A DNA stretch of 64,000 bases, from contig NC_133648.1 in assembly GCF_009905375.1 (NCBI RefSeq), positions 27,199,376 to 27,263,375 on the forward strand. The letters are read 5' to 3'. The notes under the pieces are model-generated. The model did not search any database, was not told the DNA's origin, and was given only the letters and a program-made list of their open reading frames with translations. The position numbers were made by a program, and so were the translations under genes. Source of the stretch: Apium graveolens (Eukaryota; Streptophyta; Magnoliopsida; Apiales; Apiaceae). Each line of letters starts with the position of its first letter. Positions within the stretch are counted from its first letter, which is position 1. Positions 1 to 10,107 of this stretch are shown piece by piece.

Positions 1-469
1 AAGGAAAAACCGTTCCATTTATCAATAGAAACAATTTTAATTCAAAATTTAAACCGTTATCACTAATTGAATTATTTTTCACTGCATCATTAATATTCTG
101 AAAATAAATCACATGAAAATGACCAAGATAAATTAGATAAGTAAGTGCTGAAAACGAATCAGAACTTAATATAAAACAAAATTTATATGGTCATCAGAAT
201 ATCAATCAGGATTTATCAACACAAGATAAAATAACTCAGCGACAAAATCTTGAAGTAAAAATAACTTTCATTAATATATCAAGATAATACATTCATGAAA
301 TGGAAATTACATCAATACTTATACAAGATTTTCCCTAAGCTTCTAAACCTAACATCAATAGCCTTAGTCCTAGCTAAGAAGCCTGACAAAGCTGATGATG
401 AAGAAAAACAGGAAGAAGACGAGATTAAGTCATCTTCTTCTTCCTACTCTCGACAAACAGAATGGCGAG
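1..469 (-). other. Region between small ORF and ORF3 of element A
   Basis: In sense, about 390 bp follow the small ORF before a block (about 1-70) that matches B at 44935-45025 (two copies of GGAACGGTTT). This stretch is absent from B. It is T-rich and ends in a TTTATTTTCAG run (about 109-119), which resembles a plant intron 3' end. The ORF3 start is outside the window. The short plus-strand ORFs here are not convincing. Confidence 0.5.
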
Positions 470-670
470 TCAGATGATTTGCTCTTGCTGGCGGAGACGA
501 TGAAGATGAAGTTCTCTTCGAACGACCACCAGATCACGTTTGATAACCTCTGGAAATTGAATCCAGAGATTGTGAGGAATGTTGGTGATAGGGTATGGAG
601 TTGGAATTCCATTCAAAAAGACATGCACAGTCTCATCACCATAATTGTAGAACCAGCCAAATGCAGCCAT
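470..670 (-). CDS. Small post-pol ORF of element A (66 aa), function unknown
   Basis: First ATG after the internal TATA box, in a clean leader (CACAAATGGC). The protein begins MAAFGWFYNYGDETVHVFLN, is aromatic-rich at the N-terminus and basic at the C-terminus, and has no recognisable domain. Element G retains the start of a similar reading frame at 17598-17624 (ATGGCGCATTTGCGGTTGG). B has an ATG in the same place but a shortened 11-codon frame. Position and partial conservation suggest a real small protein or an upstream ORF regulating ORF3; it could also be chance. Confidence 0.4.
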   Translation of the reverse strand: MAAFGWFYNYGDETVHVFLNGIPTPYPITNIPHNLWIQFPEVIKRDLVVVRRELHLHRLRQQEQII

Positions 671-743
671 TTGTGATGATAAATGAAAAACGAGAGTGAG
701 TTTGTGATAAAAGTGTGATGTGAAGGCTGATGTGAAGTGGTTG

Positions 744-812
744 CTTATATAGGCAAGAGAATGCCAGGAGACGCAAATAAATTGAATGCTGACAGGTAGA
801 ATTAATTCTACC
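744..812 (-). promoter_or_regulatory. Internal promoter of A: 18-bp palindrome plus TATA box
   Basis: A perfect palindrome GGTAGAATTAATTCTACC (795-812) lies about 45 bp upstream, in sense, of a TATA box TATATAAG (744-751). A pyrimidine-rich leader of about 75 nt follows to the ATG at 670. Inverted GGAGACG/CGTCTCC blocks flank the palindrome. Element B has the same arrangement at 44753-44821. This looks like a Pol II core promoter separate from the LTR; activity is inferred. Confidence 0.55.
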
Positions 813-2099
813 TCGTCTCCCTAGAGTTTGAAAAAGAATAACATTCATTGGAAAGAGGAATCATGGTTTAAAACGCACAAGAAACAAGAAACAGTGGACT
901 GTTCAAGTACGGATACCATTAATCCTAATCATAGTGACTATTAATCTTCCACTTCAACATATTCTAGTTCGAACTGAGACTGTTACCAAATTTTATTCAC
1001 AGATAAGCCAAGTAAAGGATTAGACTGAGAAATCAGAACTTAGACCTATACCAGAACTTAACAGTCATCAGAACATAATTTCTTAACTCGAAAAAGGAAT
1101 GCCCATCTTAGTAAATCCTCATACAAGTTCTGAGTTATAGACTTCAGAACTTAATCATCAGAACGTGTAAGTAGAACTTGTCCTCAGAATTTGTGCAAAG
1201 TGACACAGTGACTGTTTATCTAAAATAACATAGACCACCACAGTAATTTTCATCATTCATATGGAGTGATTAGTGTGTGTATTAAGCTAAATAACAGACA
1301 AAGAGTAAAGTCTGATTCACTTCAGGACATCTTAGAAATAAGGCATAATTAAAATTTTGTTAAAGAGCTTTCATTGTCCTGAAACCTACTGATGAATGAG
1401 TTCATGCTTGAGTCCACCTCAACTGTTTTGTGCTAATTTTATGCATCTTTTGAAATTCTATTTTACAGTGGCTTCTCAGTGTAAGTGAGTCACGACTGCT
1501 TATCAGAATTTATGCTATTATCAGAGTATTTCTCCAGTAATCATAGAGTGTGAAAAGTCACCAAGAAAATATTTTGCTTTTCTAATGCATATTTACTTAA
1601 TACCAGCAATGCACTTAGGTCGTCCCTTCCACATTTTTACTCTAGATCTCAAAGGAGTACCTGATTTTATTCTTTGATCTTTTTGCTTTTTCTTTTGATA
1701 AGTGAGGTTTATCAGCACTTAGTACATTCAGCAGTTTTACTAGTATCAGAACTTAACAGATGGGTAGCATTATTCTAATTTGTGACTTAGTAATAAGATA
1801 TACAAAGTAAACTCAACTAAGCTCAATTATCAGAATTTGCTAGTGTCATAAGATTTCCACTGAAATAATTACTTCTTACATGGAATCATTTGTTTATTGA
1901 AGACTACTAGGTCAGTATCTAGCACAGTTATCCTCATAGGATTGAATAGTTACTTGAACAGACATATCACTTATCAGAGTTTAGAAACATATATCAGACA
2001 ACAGTCAGTACTTAAAAACATTTATCAATTAAGCACAGAATACACAATGAGATTAATTCTGTAAATACTGAGCATAAAGTCTGATAACACAGAACAAGA
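813..2099 (-). other. Post-pol spacer of element A (non-coding, motif-rich)
   Basis: About 1.3 kb between the pol stop and the internal promoter. It aligns base for base with the spacer of B (43467-44752). No ORF worth calling. It is peppered with AAGTTCTGAT/ATCAGAACTT-type motifs in both orientations, for example around 1031-1180 and 1740-1760. No gene is seen. Confidence 0.8.
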
Positions 2100-5000
2100 C
2101 TAAGCAGATTTAGAGAAAGAACCTGAAACCATTCCAAGTTCATTTACCAATCTTGTAAAAGTAGCTTCACATAGTGGTTTTGTGAAGATATCTGCTAGTT
2201 GTTGATTTGTGGGAATAAAATGCAATTCCACTGTACCTTCATCCACATGTTCCCTGATGAAGTGGTACCTGATGCTGACGTGCTTTGTCATAGAGTGTTG
2301 AACTGGATTACCTGTCATAGCAATAACACTTTGATTATCACAGTAAATAGGGATTTTGAAATATGTTAACCCATAATCCAGTAACTGATTCTTCATCCAT
2401 AGAATCTGTGCACAACAGCTTCCTGCAGTAATATACTCTGCTTCTGCAGTTGATGTGGAAATTGACTTTTATTTCTTGCTGAACCAAGAAACCAATCTGC
2501 CTCCAAGAAATTGGCAGCTTCCACTTGTGCTTTTCCTGTCAATTTTGCAGCCTGCAAAATCTGCATCTGAGTAACCTATTAGTTTAAAGTCTGATTCTCT
2601 AGGATACCACAATCCCAGATCAGCTGTTCCTTTAAGATACTTAAAGATTCTTTTCATAGCTGTTAAGTGAGGTTCTCTTGGATCTGCTTGAAATCTTGCA
2701 CAAAGACAGGTAGCATACATGATATCAGGTCTACTAGCAGTTAGATAGAGTAGAGAGCCAATCATACCTCTGTAATCAGTAATATCTACTGATTTACCAG
2801 TATCCTTATCCAGTTTTGTTGCAGTGGCCATGGGAGTGGATGCACTTGAACAATCTTGCATTCCAAATTTCTTCAGCAAGTTTCTGGTGTACTTAGATTG
2901 ATAAATGAAAGTGCCTTCTTCATTCTGCTTGACTTGAAGGCCCAGAAAGTAGCTAAGTTCCCCCATCATACTCATCTGATATCTTGACTGCATCAGTTTG
3001 GCAAACTTCTTGCAAAGTCTGTCATTTGTAGATCCAAAGATGATATCATCAACATAAATCTGAACCAGAAGTAAGTCCTTTCCATGGTTGAGGTAGAATA
3101 GTGTTTTGTCTATTGTTCCTCTGTTGAATCCACTTTCCAGAAGAAACTGAGCTAAAGTCTCATACCATGCTCTAGGAGCTTGCTTAAGTCCATAAAGTGC
3201 TTTATCAAGCCTGTAGACATAATTTGGATGTTTGGAATCTACAAAGCCTAGAGGTTGTTCAACATATACTTCCTCCTCCAATTCTCCATTGAGAAAAGCA
3301 CTTTTCACATCCATTTGAAAGACAATAAACTTTTTGTGAGCAGCATAAGCCAAAAATATCCTTATGGCTTCTAACCTAGCAACTGGTGCAAATGTTTCAT
3401 CTTAATCAATTCCTTCCTGTTATCCTTTTGCAACCAGCCTTGCCTTATTCCTTGTAATTATGCCATCACTGTCAGTTTTGTTTCTGAATACCCATTTTGT
3501 ACCAACAACAGATCTATTCTTTGGTCTTGGCACTAGGGTCCAGACTTTGTTTCTTTCAAATTCATTTAACTCTTCCTGCATTGCTTGCACCCAATCAGCA
3601 TCTTGAAGAGCTTCTTCAACTTTCTTTGGCTCAGTCTGAGAGAGAAAAGAATTGTAGAGACATTCATTTGAAGTACCTGTTCTAGTTCTGACACCTGCAT
3701 CAGGATTTCCAATTATCAAATCAGGTGTATGTGATTTTGTCCACTTCCTTGCAGATGGAAGGTTGTCTCTAGAACTGGATGCTCCCCCATTATCCATGCT
3801 ATCTTCATTTTCATTTTCTGATGCTCCCCCTGAAACTATGCTCTCTGAGTTGGAGTCTTCAGTATTTAGATTTTCAGCATTATCAGAACTTGGCTTATCA
3901 GAACTTGACGAATCAGAACTTGAAGAGCCAGATGTATGTTCTGATGTTTCTTGAGCTGTGGTAGGATCTTGAGTATGCTCCCCCTGCATAGGTGCATCTT
4001 CCTTTGACGTAGTTACCACAATTTCAATAACATCAGAGTTTAATCCATCAGAGTTTACAGTATCAGGACTTAGACTGTCAGGAGTTTCAGTATCAGAATT
4101 TGAGTCTTTATTTTCAAATCTCAGCTGATCATGGTCAATGAAATCTTCAAGACCAGTAATCTTCTTGTCATCAAAAGAGACATTGATAGATTCCATGACC
4201 ACTTTTGTTCTCAAATTATAGACTCTGAAGGCTTTTGTGAAAAGTGGATATCCAACAAAGATTCCTTCATCAGCTTTTAGATCAAACTTTGATAGCTGTT
4301 CAGGATGAGTCTTGAGAACAAAACACTTGCATCCAAATACATGAAAGTATTTCATATTTGGCTTCTTTTTCTTCACCATCTCATATGGTGTTTTTCCATG
4401 CTTGTTAATGAGTGTTGCATTTTGAGTAAAACAAGCAGTCTGCACAGCTTCAGCCCAGAAATAGGTTGGAAGCTTTGCTTCTTCAAGCATTGTACGTGCA
4501 GCTTCAATGAGAGTTCTATTCTTCCTTTCAACAACTCCATTTTGCTGTGGAGTTCCAGGAGCAGAAAATTCCTGCTTTATTCCATGGTTTTTGCAGAACT
4601 CTTCCATTATCAAATTCTTGAACTCAGTGCCATTATCACTCCTTAAAATTTTCACAAAATCTTTGACCATTTTATCCAGCTGTTTGACATGATCAATCAA
4701 GATAGATGCAGTTTCACTTTTTGTATGCAAGAAATACACCCAAGTGTATCTGGTGAACTCATCCACTATGACCAACACATACTTCTTCTTTGCAATAGAC
4801 ATGACATTTACTGGACCAAATAGATCAACATGTAGTAGATGATAAGGCTCAAGAATTGATGATTCAGTCTTGCTCTTGAATGAAGATTTTCTTTGTTTGG
4901 CCTTCTGACATGAATCACAAAGACCATCAGGAGCAAATACTGTTTTTGGCAATCCTCTCACAAGATCTTTCTTGACCAATTCATTTATATTGTTGAAATT

Positions 5001-5444
5001 TAAATGAGAGAGTTTCTTGTGCCAATTCCAGCTTTCTTCAATTGATGCTCTACTCATCAGACAGATTGCAGAACCATCAGTACTTGTTGAAAGCTTAGCT
5101 TCATAAATGTTACCACGCCTGTATCCTTTCAGAACAACTTTGGCTTTAGATTTACTCACAATTTCACAGTGTTCTTCAAAGAAATCAACATGATAACCTC
5201 TGTCACAGATTTGACTTATACTCAGTAGGTTGTGTTTAAGTCCTGAGACCAGAGCTACTTTTTTAATTATGACATTTCCAAGATTGATATTGCCATATCC
5301 CAATGTTTTTCCAATGTTGCCATCTCCATAAGAAACACTTGGGGCAGCTTTCTCCACAAAGTCTGATAGCAGGGCCTTATTTCCAGTCATATGTCCTGAA
5401 CATCCACTGTCCAGAACTAGAATATTTTTCCTGTTGCCCTGCAA
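2100..5444 (-). pseudogene. pol: Pol polyprotein of element A (PR-IN-RT-RNase H), three stop codons
   Basis: Aspartic protease ([11 protein letters not shown]), GAG-pre-integrase with intact HHCC (WHKKLSHLNF...CDSCQ), integrase core ([30 protein letters not shown]), a Ser/Asp-rich linker, then RT ([28 protein letters not shown]) and RNase H ([19 protein letters not shown]). The frame is broken at 3417-3419, where a short deletion relative to B creates TAA, again a few codons later (TAT to TAA before DETF), and at 2469-2471 (CAA to TAA after LVSWFSKK). All pieces stay in one frame, so decay is recent. RT function is lost in this copy, while PR and IN are intact. Confidence 0.93.
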
Positions 5445-5456
5445 TCACAAAGACCA
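5439..5456 (-). promoter_or_regulatory. Gag-pol junction of A with 3'-splice-site-like CAG/GG
   Basis: In sense, the gag stop TAG is followed by TGGTCTTTGTGATTGCAG and then GG, where pol begins. The TG/T-rich run ending in CAG/GG looks like a plant 3' splice site. The in-frame TGA inside it means plain read-through of one stop would not reach pol. Equivalent junctions exist in B, C and G. Functional use is inferred. Confidence 0.5.
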
Positions 5457-7793
5457 CTAATTATTAGTTTTAAGGACCCAAACTTGCTTGGATCCTTTGG
5501 TCTTATTAAGTTTGTTAACATTTGTAGCGGATTTAGCATCAGAGTTTATGTTAACATTTTTCTTATCAGAACTTACACTATCAGACTTTGAATCAGAATT
5601 TACACTAGAAGGAACAATGGAAACTTTCTTCAAAGAAGGTTTTATTTGATAATAATCATAGTACAAACTATGATATTCCTTACAAGTATAAATGGAATGC
5701 CATAAACTACCACAATGAAAACAAGGATTTTGTGGTTTGTATCTAACAGACTGACTCTTAACTCCTGATTTTGAAGGTAAGGAGTTAATATTCTTATTCT
5801 TCCTGCAAAAAGAAGCCAGATGGTTAGAACTTCCACAGTTATGACATATTTTCCTAGGAGCATCAGGAACAGGTTTATAATTATTGCTTTTATTCACACC
5901 TTCCTTTCCATTCCTATTTTTCCTAGGTGATTTTACCTTGTTTGCATTCTTAACATCTTTCAGCTTATGCTTAAGCTGCTTCTTTGTCATTAAGCCCATG
6001 TTCACTTTAGCTGTCTTTTCCTGTTTTAGTTTGTCAGAAGTTAATTCCTTTGTAACTTCTGATTTCTCATTTTCAGACTTTACAGTTACAAACTTAACAG
6101 GTTTTAACTTTGGCTTTTGCTTATCAACAGGCTTAATTTCTTCAGTTCCTTTATCATTCTTATCTTCTCCATAACCTAAGCCCTCTTTCCAGTTTCCACT
6201 ACTTAGCAAATTTTGAGTTGTTTTGCCAGAGTTAGTCCAAGTCCTGATAATCTCTCTTTCCTTTTCTAACTCAGTTTTTAGAGATTTATTCATTTTTAGC
6301 ACTTCATCCCTAACATAAAAAGCATCATCTCTATCCTTCTGAGTTTGATGGAACATGACTAACTCTTTTTCTAAGAAATCATTTCTTTTCTTAAATGCAA
6401 TATTTTCAGAAATTAATCTTTCATATGTTAAAGTTTGATCTCTATAACTAACAAACATGGTTTTAAGATATCTTCTCAACTCATTAATATCATCAGTATA
6501 AAAAGCATAAGTAGTCTGAGGTACCTTTGTTTCAGCAGCTTCAGAACTGCTCTCAGCACTTTCTTTATCAGCATTTGCCATCAATGCATAGTTTTCCTCA
6601 CTTTCAGAGTCTGAGGTGTCTGTCCAGCTTTTCTGCTTTGTGACAAGAGCCTTGCCTTTGTCACCCTTTACCTTCTTGCAATCAGGAGATATGTGGCCTT
6701 TCTCACCACAATTATAGCATTTAACATTGGTGTAATCTCCTCTGTCAGACTTTCCTCCTCTGCCTTCAGATCTTCTGAAATTCTTCTTATCAGAACTTAT
6801 GCCTTTCCTGGAAAACTTCTTTCCCTTCCTGAACTTCCTGTATGCAATCTTTGTGATTCCTTTCACCATAAGAGCACACAGCTTCATCATCTCCTCATCA
6901 ACATTAGTCTCAGGCAAGCTTTCAGAATCTGAGTCATCATCACTCTCAGAACTTGATGACTCAGTATCAGACTTTATGAAAAGAGCTTTACCCTTGTCTT
7001 TCTTTGAGGAAGCTGCTTTGGGGGATTCTTCTTCAGCCTTAAGAGCAACTGTCCTTGACTTTCCTCCTTTCCTCTTGCTTCTTTGTTCCATCTCAAGCTC
7101 ATGAGTCTTGAGCATACCATAGATTTCGTCAAGAGTTGTTTCATCAAGATTATAGTTGTCTCTTATTGTCGTTGCCTTCAAATCCCAGCATTCAGGAAGA
7201 GCTAACAGGAACTTAAGGTTTGAATCTTCAAGATCATACTCTTTATTAATCAATGACAAATCATTCAAAAGTTTGACAAATCTATCATATAAATCATTCA
7301 ATGACTCATTAGTCTTTGAGTCAAAGTGTTCATACTCTTGAGTGAGTATTGTCTTCCTGTTCTTCTTAATTGTCTCCGTTCCCTGACACCTTGTTTCCAG
7401 AGCATCCCATATCTCCTTAGCAGTCTTGCAGTTGATTACCCTGTTTGACATTACATTATCAATGGCACTATGCAGTAAGTATCGTAGCTTGGCATCCTTA
7501 GAAATTGATGCTATATCTTCAGCAGTATAATCACTCTTCTCCTTTGGTACGGTCTTTGCTGCTTCACCTACAACTGCAACAGCGAGCTTGGTTGGTTTGT
7601 GAGGGCCTTCCTTGATTCTATCAAGGTATTCTGGATCTGTTGCTTCCAGGAACATGGTCATCCTTACCTTCCATATGGGATATTCAGATGGTCTCAGTAT
7701 GGGAACTCTGATGGTCTCATACCAACTCTGAATTTGTGTCTTTGGTGGTTCCTCAGTTTTGGTAGGCTTAGTTGGAGTTTCTGTGTCCGACAT
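5457..7793 (-). CDS. gag: Gag polyprotein of element A (intact, 778 aa)
   Basis: Structural Gag that would form the cytoplasmic virus-like particle and bind the genomic RNA. Residues about 30-235 are the copia-type capsid region (includes NCKTAKEIWDALETRCQGTE and EYEHFDSKTNESLNDLYDRF), followed by an acidic Ser/Asp linker. CCHC zinc knuckles lie at about 359-372, 650-663 and 691-704; three knuckles is more than the usual one. A Lys/Glu-rich coiled coil lies at about 455-520. The ATG is the first after the PBS, about 45 bp downstream of it. The ORF ends TAG, and pol follows in the same frame after a second in-frame stop (TGA) and a CAG/GG junction. No internal stop, unlike the copies in B, C and G. 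Confidence 0.93.
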   Translation of the reverse strand: MSDTETPTKPTKTEEPPKTQIQSWYETIRVPILRPSEYPIWKVRMTMFLEATDPEYLDRIKEGPHKPTKLAVAVVGEAAKTVPKEKSDYTAEDIASISKDAKLRYLLHSAIDNVMSNRVINCKTAKEIWDALETRCQGTETIKKNRKTILTQEYEHFDSKTNESLNDLYDRFVKLLNDLSLINKEYDLEDSNLKFLLALPECWDLKATTIRDNYNLDETTLDEIYGMLKTHELEMEQRSKRKGGKSRTVALKAEEESPKAASSKKDKGKALFIKSDTESSSSESDDDSDSESLPETNVDEEMMKLCALMVKGITKIAYRKFRKGKKFSRKGISSDKKNFRRSEGRGGKSDRGDYTNVKCYNCGEKGHISPDCKKVKGDKGKALVTKQKSWTDTSDSESEENYALMANADKESAESSSEAAETKVPQTTYAFYTDDINELRRYLKTMFVSYRDQTLTYERLISENIAFKKRNDFLEKELVMFHQTQKDRDDAFYVRDEVLKMNKSLKTELEKEREIIRTWTNSGKTTQNLLSSGNWKEGLGYGEDKNDKGTEEIKPVDKQKPKLKPVKFVTVKSENEKSEVTKELTSDKLKQEKTAKVNMGLMTKKQLKHKLKDVKNANKVKSPRKNRNGKEGVNKSNNYKPVPDAPRKICHNCGSSNHLASFCRKNKNINSLPSKSGVKSQSVRYKPQNPCFHCGSLWHSIYTCKEYHSLYYDYYQIKPSLKKVSIVPSSVNSDSKSDSVSSDKKNVNINSDAKSATNVNKLNKTKGSKQVWVLKTNN

Positions 7794-7837
7794 GATTGTG
7801 TTTGGATCTTTAACTGTATGTGTGTTAACAGACAGGC

Positions 7838-7849
7838 TCTGATACCACT
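7838..7849 (-). other. Primer-binding site of A (initiator tRNA-Met)
   Basis: In sense the sequence is TGGTATCAGAGC, complementary to the 3' end of plant initiator tRNA-Met, two bases after the LTR end. This is the usual minus-strand primer site of plant copia elements. Confidence 0.93.
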
Positions 7850-7851
7850 TG

Positions 7852-8463
7852 TTAGGTCACACACACACTGTAGAGGGGGTGAATACAGTGTATAGTACAC
7901 TCAAATCGAACTTTAAGAACTTAAGTAACAGAAAACAAACTTTATTGAAACAATAAACTCTGTTACAGTATGGAACTGTTACCTCTCAGTGATGAACAAT
8001 ATCACGAGAGCTGCTAGGGTTACAATAAATAATCTTCTCGAATAATGATAACACTTATAGTGTAAACCCTATGTCTGTGTTTATATACTACACAGTTACA
8101 AGATAATCGCTAATTGATATGGAATATAATTCTGCTTCCTAAAATATATCAATCAGATATCTTTTCTTCCAAGTATTCCATTCTTTACAGAATTCCTTCT
8201 TCATGCATATCTCTTCTTATGTTTATCTCGATCTTCTTTCCTTTAATCAGCTACTGTCCTTATCTGATCGTCCTTCAGCACTTAAGTTCTGATATCTATC
8301 TTCTGATGATTATCTCCTGATAACATAAGTACTGATATCCTTAAGTCATGACTTCCAGTATAAGTACTGATCAACAGTTAAGTACTGATTTATCCTGTTC
8401 AAGTAAGATCTGAAAGCTAAACATAAAACATATTAGCCATGACATTATCAAATATATCTAACA
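7852..8463 (-). repeat. 5' LTR of element A (612 bp)
   Basis: Same length as both LTRs of element B and nearly identical to them. In sense orientation it starts TGTTAGATATATTTG and ends GTGACCTAACA, giving the usual TG...CA ends. A TATA box (TATATAAA in sense) lies at 8080-8087, so transcription should start about 30 bp downstream. The U3 part carries several copies of the family motif TCAGTACTTA/TCAGAACTTA. The primer-binding site follows directly. Confidence 0.95.
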
Positions 8464-9848
8464 TGTTATATATCCTGATGTCCAACCATCCAAACCTCCA
8501 TCAGAACCTCCAACCACTACACAACCAACCAGTTCTCAACCACAACCTCAACCTACCATCATGACATATTTCAAACCAACACAATCATCTCAACCTCAAT
8601 CATCAACATATACTATCATACCTTCCCCTTCCAGGCCAAAGAGGACAAAGTCTGTCCCCCAGCTTCCACAAAAGAGAAGGAAAATGATTCTCAGGGATGA
8701 ATCTGATAGTGAAGAGGAAGCACAGGTTCATGCATCAGAACCTGTGATAATTGAAGCTGAGAATGTCACTTCTCAGGAAGAAACTGCAGCTCAAGATTCT
8801 GATTCCTTGAAAAGAAAGAGAACTGTAAGTTCTGATGCTGTTAAAGCAACTCCTTCATTGGCAAGGAGATTGAAGAAAATGAGGGCAAAGAGGTATAATG
8901 CTAAGTATCCATCAGAAGATTTTAAAGAAGTTGAGGAAGGAGATCATGAATTTATGATCTCAAAAGAGCCAATTATCATTGAATCTCTGCCACCTCCAGC
9001 TAAAGACAAAGACACTGACCCTGATACAGTGGTTACACCTCCAGTCTCTCCTCTTCATGAAGATGTTACAGTTGACGATTCAGGCCTAAGTCCTGAAATT
9101 GACATCAATAGGATGTACATTCCTAATATTCTGTATTTGGAAGCTCCAACAGCAGCTCAGCAATCTCCAACTCATTTTCCAATCTTAAATACTGATGCTG
9201 AGATACCATCTACACCAATTCTGGATCAAGAACCTGAAGATCAGAATTTAGATGAAGATAAAGTAGAAACTCCTATAGCCTCACACACTGTTGTGTTATC
9301 AGAGGATGATGAGTCTACATCCAGCTCTGGAGATAGTGTCTCAGTACATACTCCAGCTCCTGTTCTTGGAAAGGAAGCATTGGTCAAGAAATTTGTTGAA
9401 CAGTATGCTCCTATACCTTGGGATTAAAAGTCGTAGAGGAGTAGAGTGGACCAAGAAGTGGAATGAAACTGATTTCATTCCAAGCTCTAAAGTTTTGACA
9501 GAGCACATTGCTAAGGCTGATGAGCTGATAACTAGTATTGATTTCAAGACTCAACTTAAAATCACAGCTCTAACTACCAAAAGCCTTCAAGGTCTACATT
9601 CTGAAACTCAAGCAAAGGTTGATAAACTACAAGAATCAGCTAATAAGCTAGATATGCAGATCAAGCTTGACAAGACAAGGATTATCATACCTACACTTGA
9701 GAAAGTAGAAACAATTAAGAAAACTTAAGAGAAGCAACATGCCCAAATCTCTGAGGTCCTGGCTAATCAAGCTTCTCAACAGGCTCAATTGAATGATATT
9801 CAATCTTCAGTGGAACTTCTTCTCTCACTCCTATTATCAGATGATGCC

Positions 9849-9863
9849 AAAAAGGGGGAGAAG
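9849..9863 (+). other. Internal polypurine tract in ORF3 of F
   Basis: AAAAAGGGGGAGAAG, an uninterrupted purine run coding KKGEK, about 1.84 kb upstream of the 3' PPT. The same core occurs in B, C and E. It could prime plus-strand DNA as a second PPT; this is inferred. Confidence 0.45.
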
Positions 9864-10053
9864 TTAGTTAAGTCCAAATGCTTAAATGATCAATTACTGA
9901 AGAAGAAAGATGATGAAGCTGATGAACAGGGAAACCCTAGCATGGGTAGAGGTCAAGTTCAAAGTAAAGGGCAGAGCAGCAAGGTTTCTTCAAGGAAACT
10001 AAGTATTGATGCAAGCAAATCTTCTACACAAAAGAAGACAAGTTCTGAAGCTG

Positions 10054-10107
10054 CTCAAACTCAAAATCTGATAGCAAGTACTCAAACTCAAAATCTGATA
10101 TCAAGTT
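10054..10107 (+). repeat. 27-bp tandem duplication in ORF3 of F
   Basis: Two adjacent in-frame 27-bp units beginning CTCAAACTCAAAATCTGATA encode repeated TQTQNLI(A/S)S. Typical of the fast-evolving linker of this ORF. Confidence 0.85.

Larger units (their letters stand above)
1..8463 (-). mobile_element. Element A: Ty1/copia (SIRE/Maximus-like) retrotransposon, 3' part outside window
   Basis: Read on the minus strand, the element runs from its 5' LTR (7852-8463) through PBS, gag, pol, a post-pol spacer, an internal promoter and a small ORF to the left window edge. Its ORF3 and 3' LTR must lie further left. Gene order PR-IN-RT-RH and the long post-pol region fit the SIRE/Maximus lineage of copia elements. 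LTR and coding sequence are very close to element B, so A and B are one family in opposite orientation. It sits inside the ORF3 of element F; the base after the LTR (8464) continues F. The TSD cannot be confirmed because the other end is not visible. Confidence 0.93.

Noticed and set aside
295..676. Plus-strand ORFs of 60 and 93 aa
   Set aside because: They overlap the minus-strand small ORF and leader of element A and have no recognisable features; the sense direction of the element is minus.
3763..3964. Plus-strand ORFs inside element A pol/gag (also 4305-4692, 5884-6174, 6693-7104)
   Set aside because: They are antisense shadows of the minus-strand gag and pol linker; composition follows the reverse complement of the Ser/Asp-rich sense frame.
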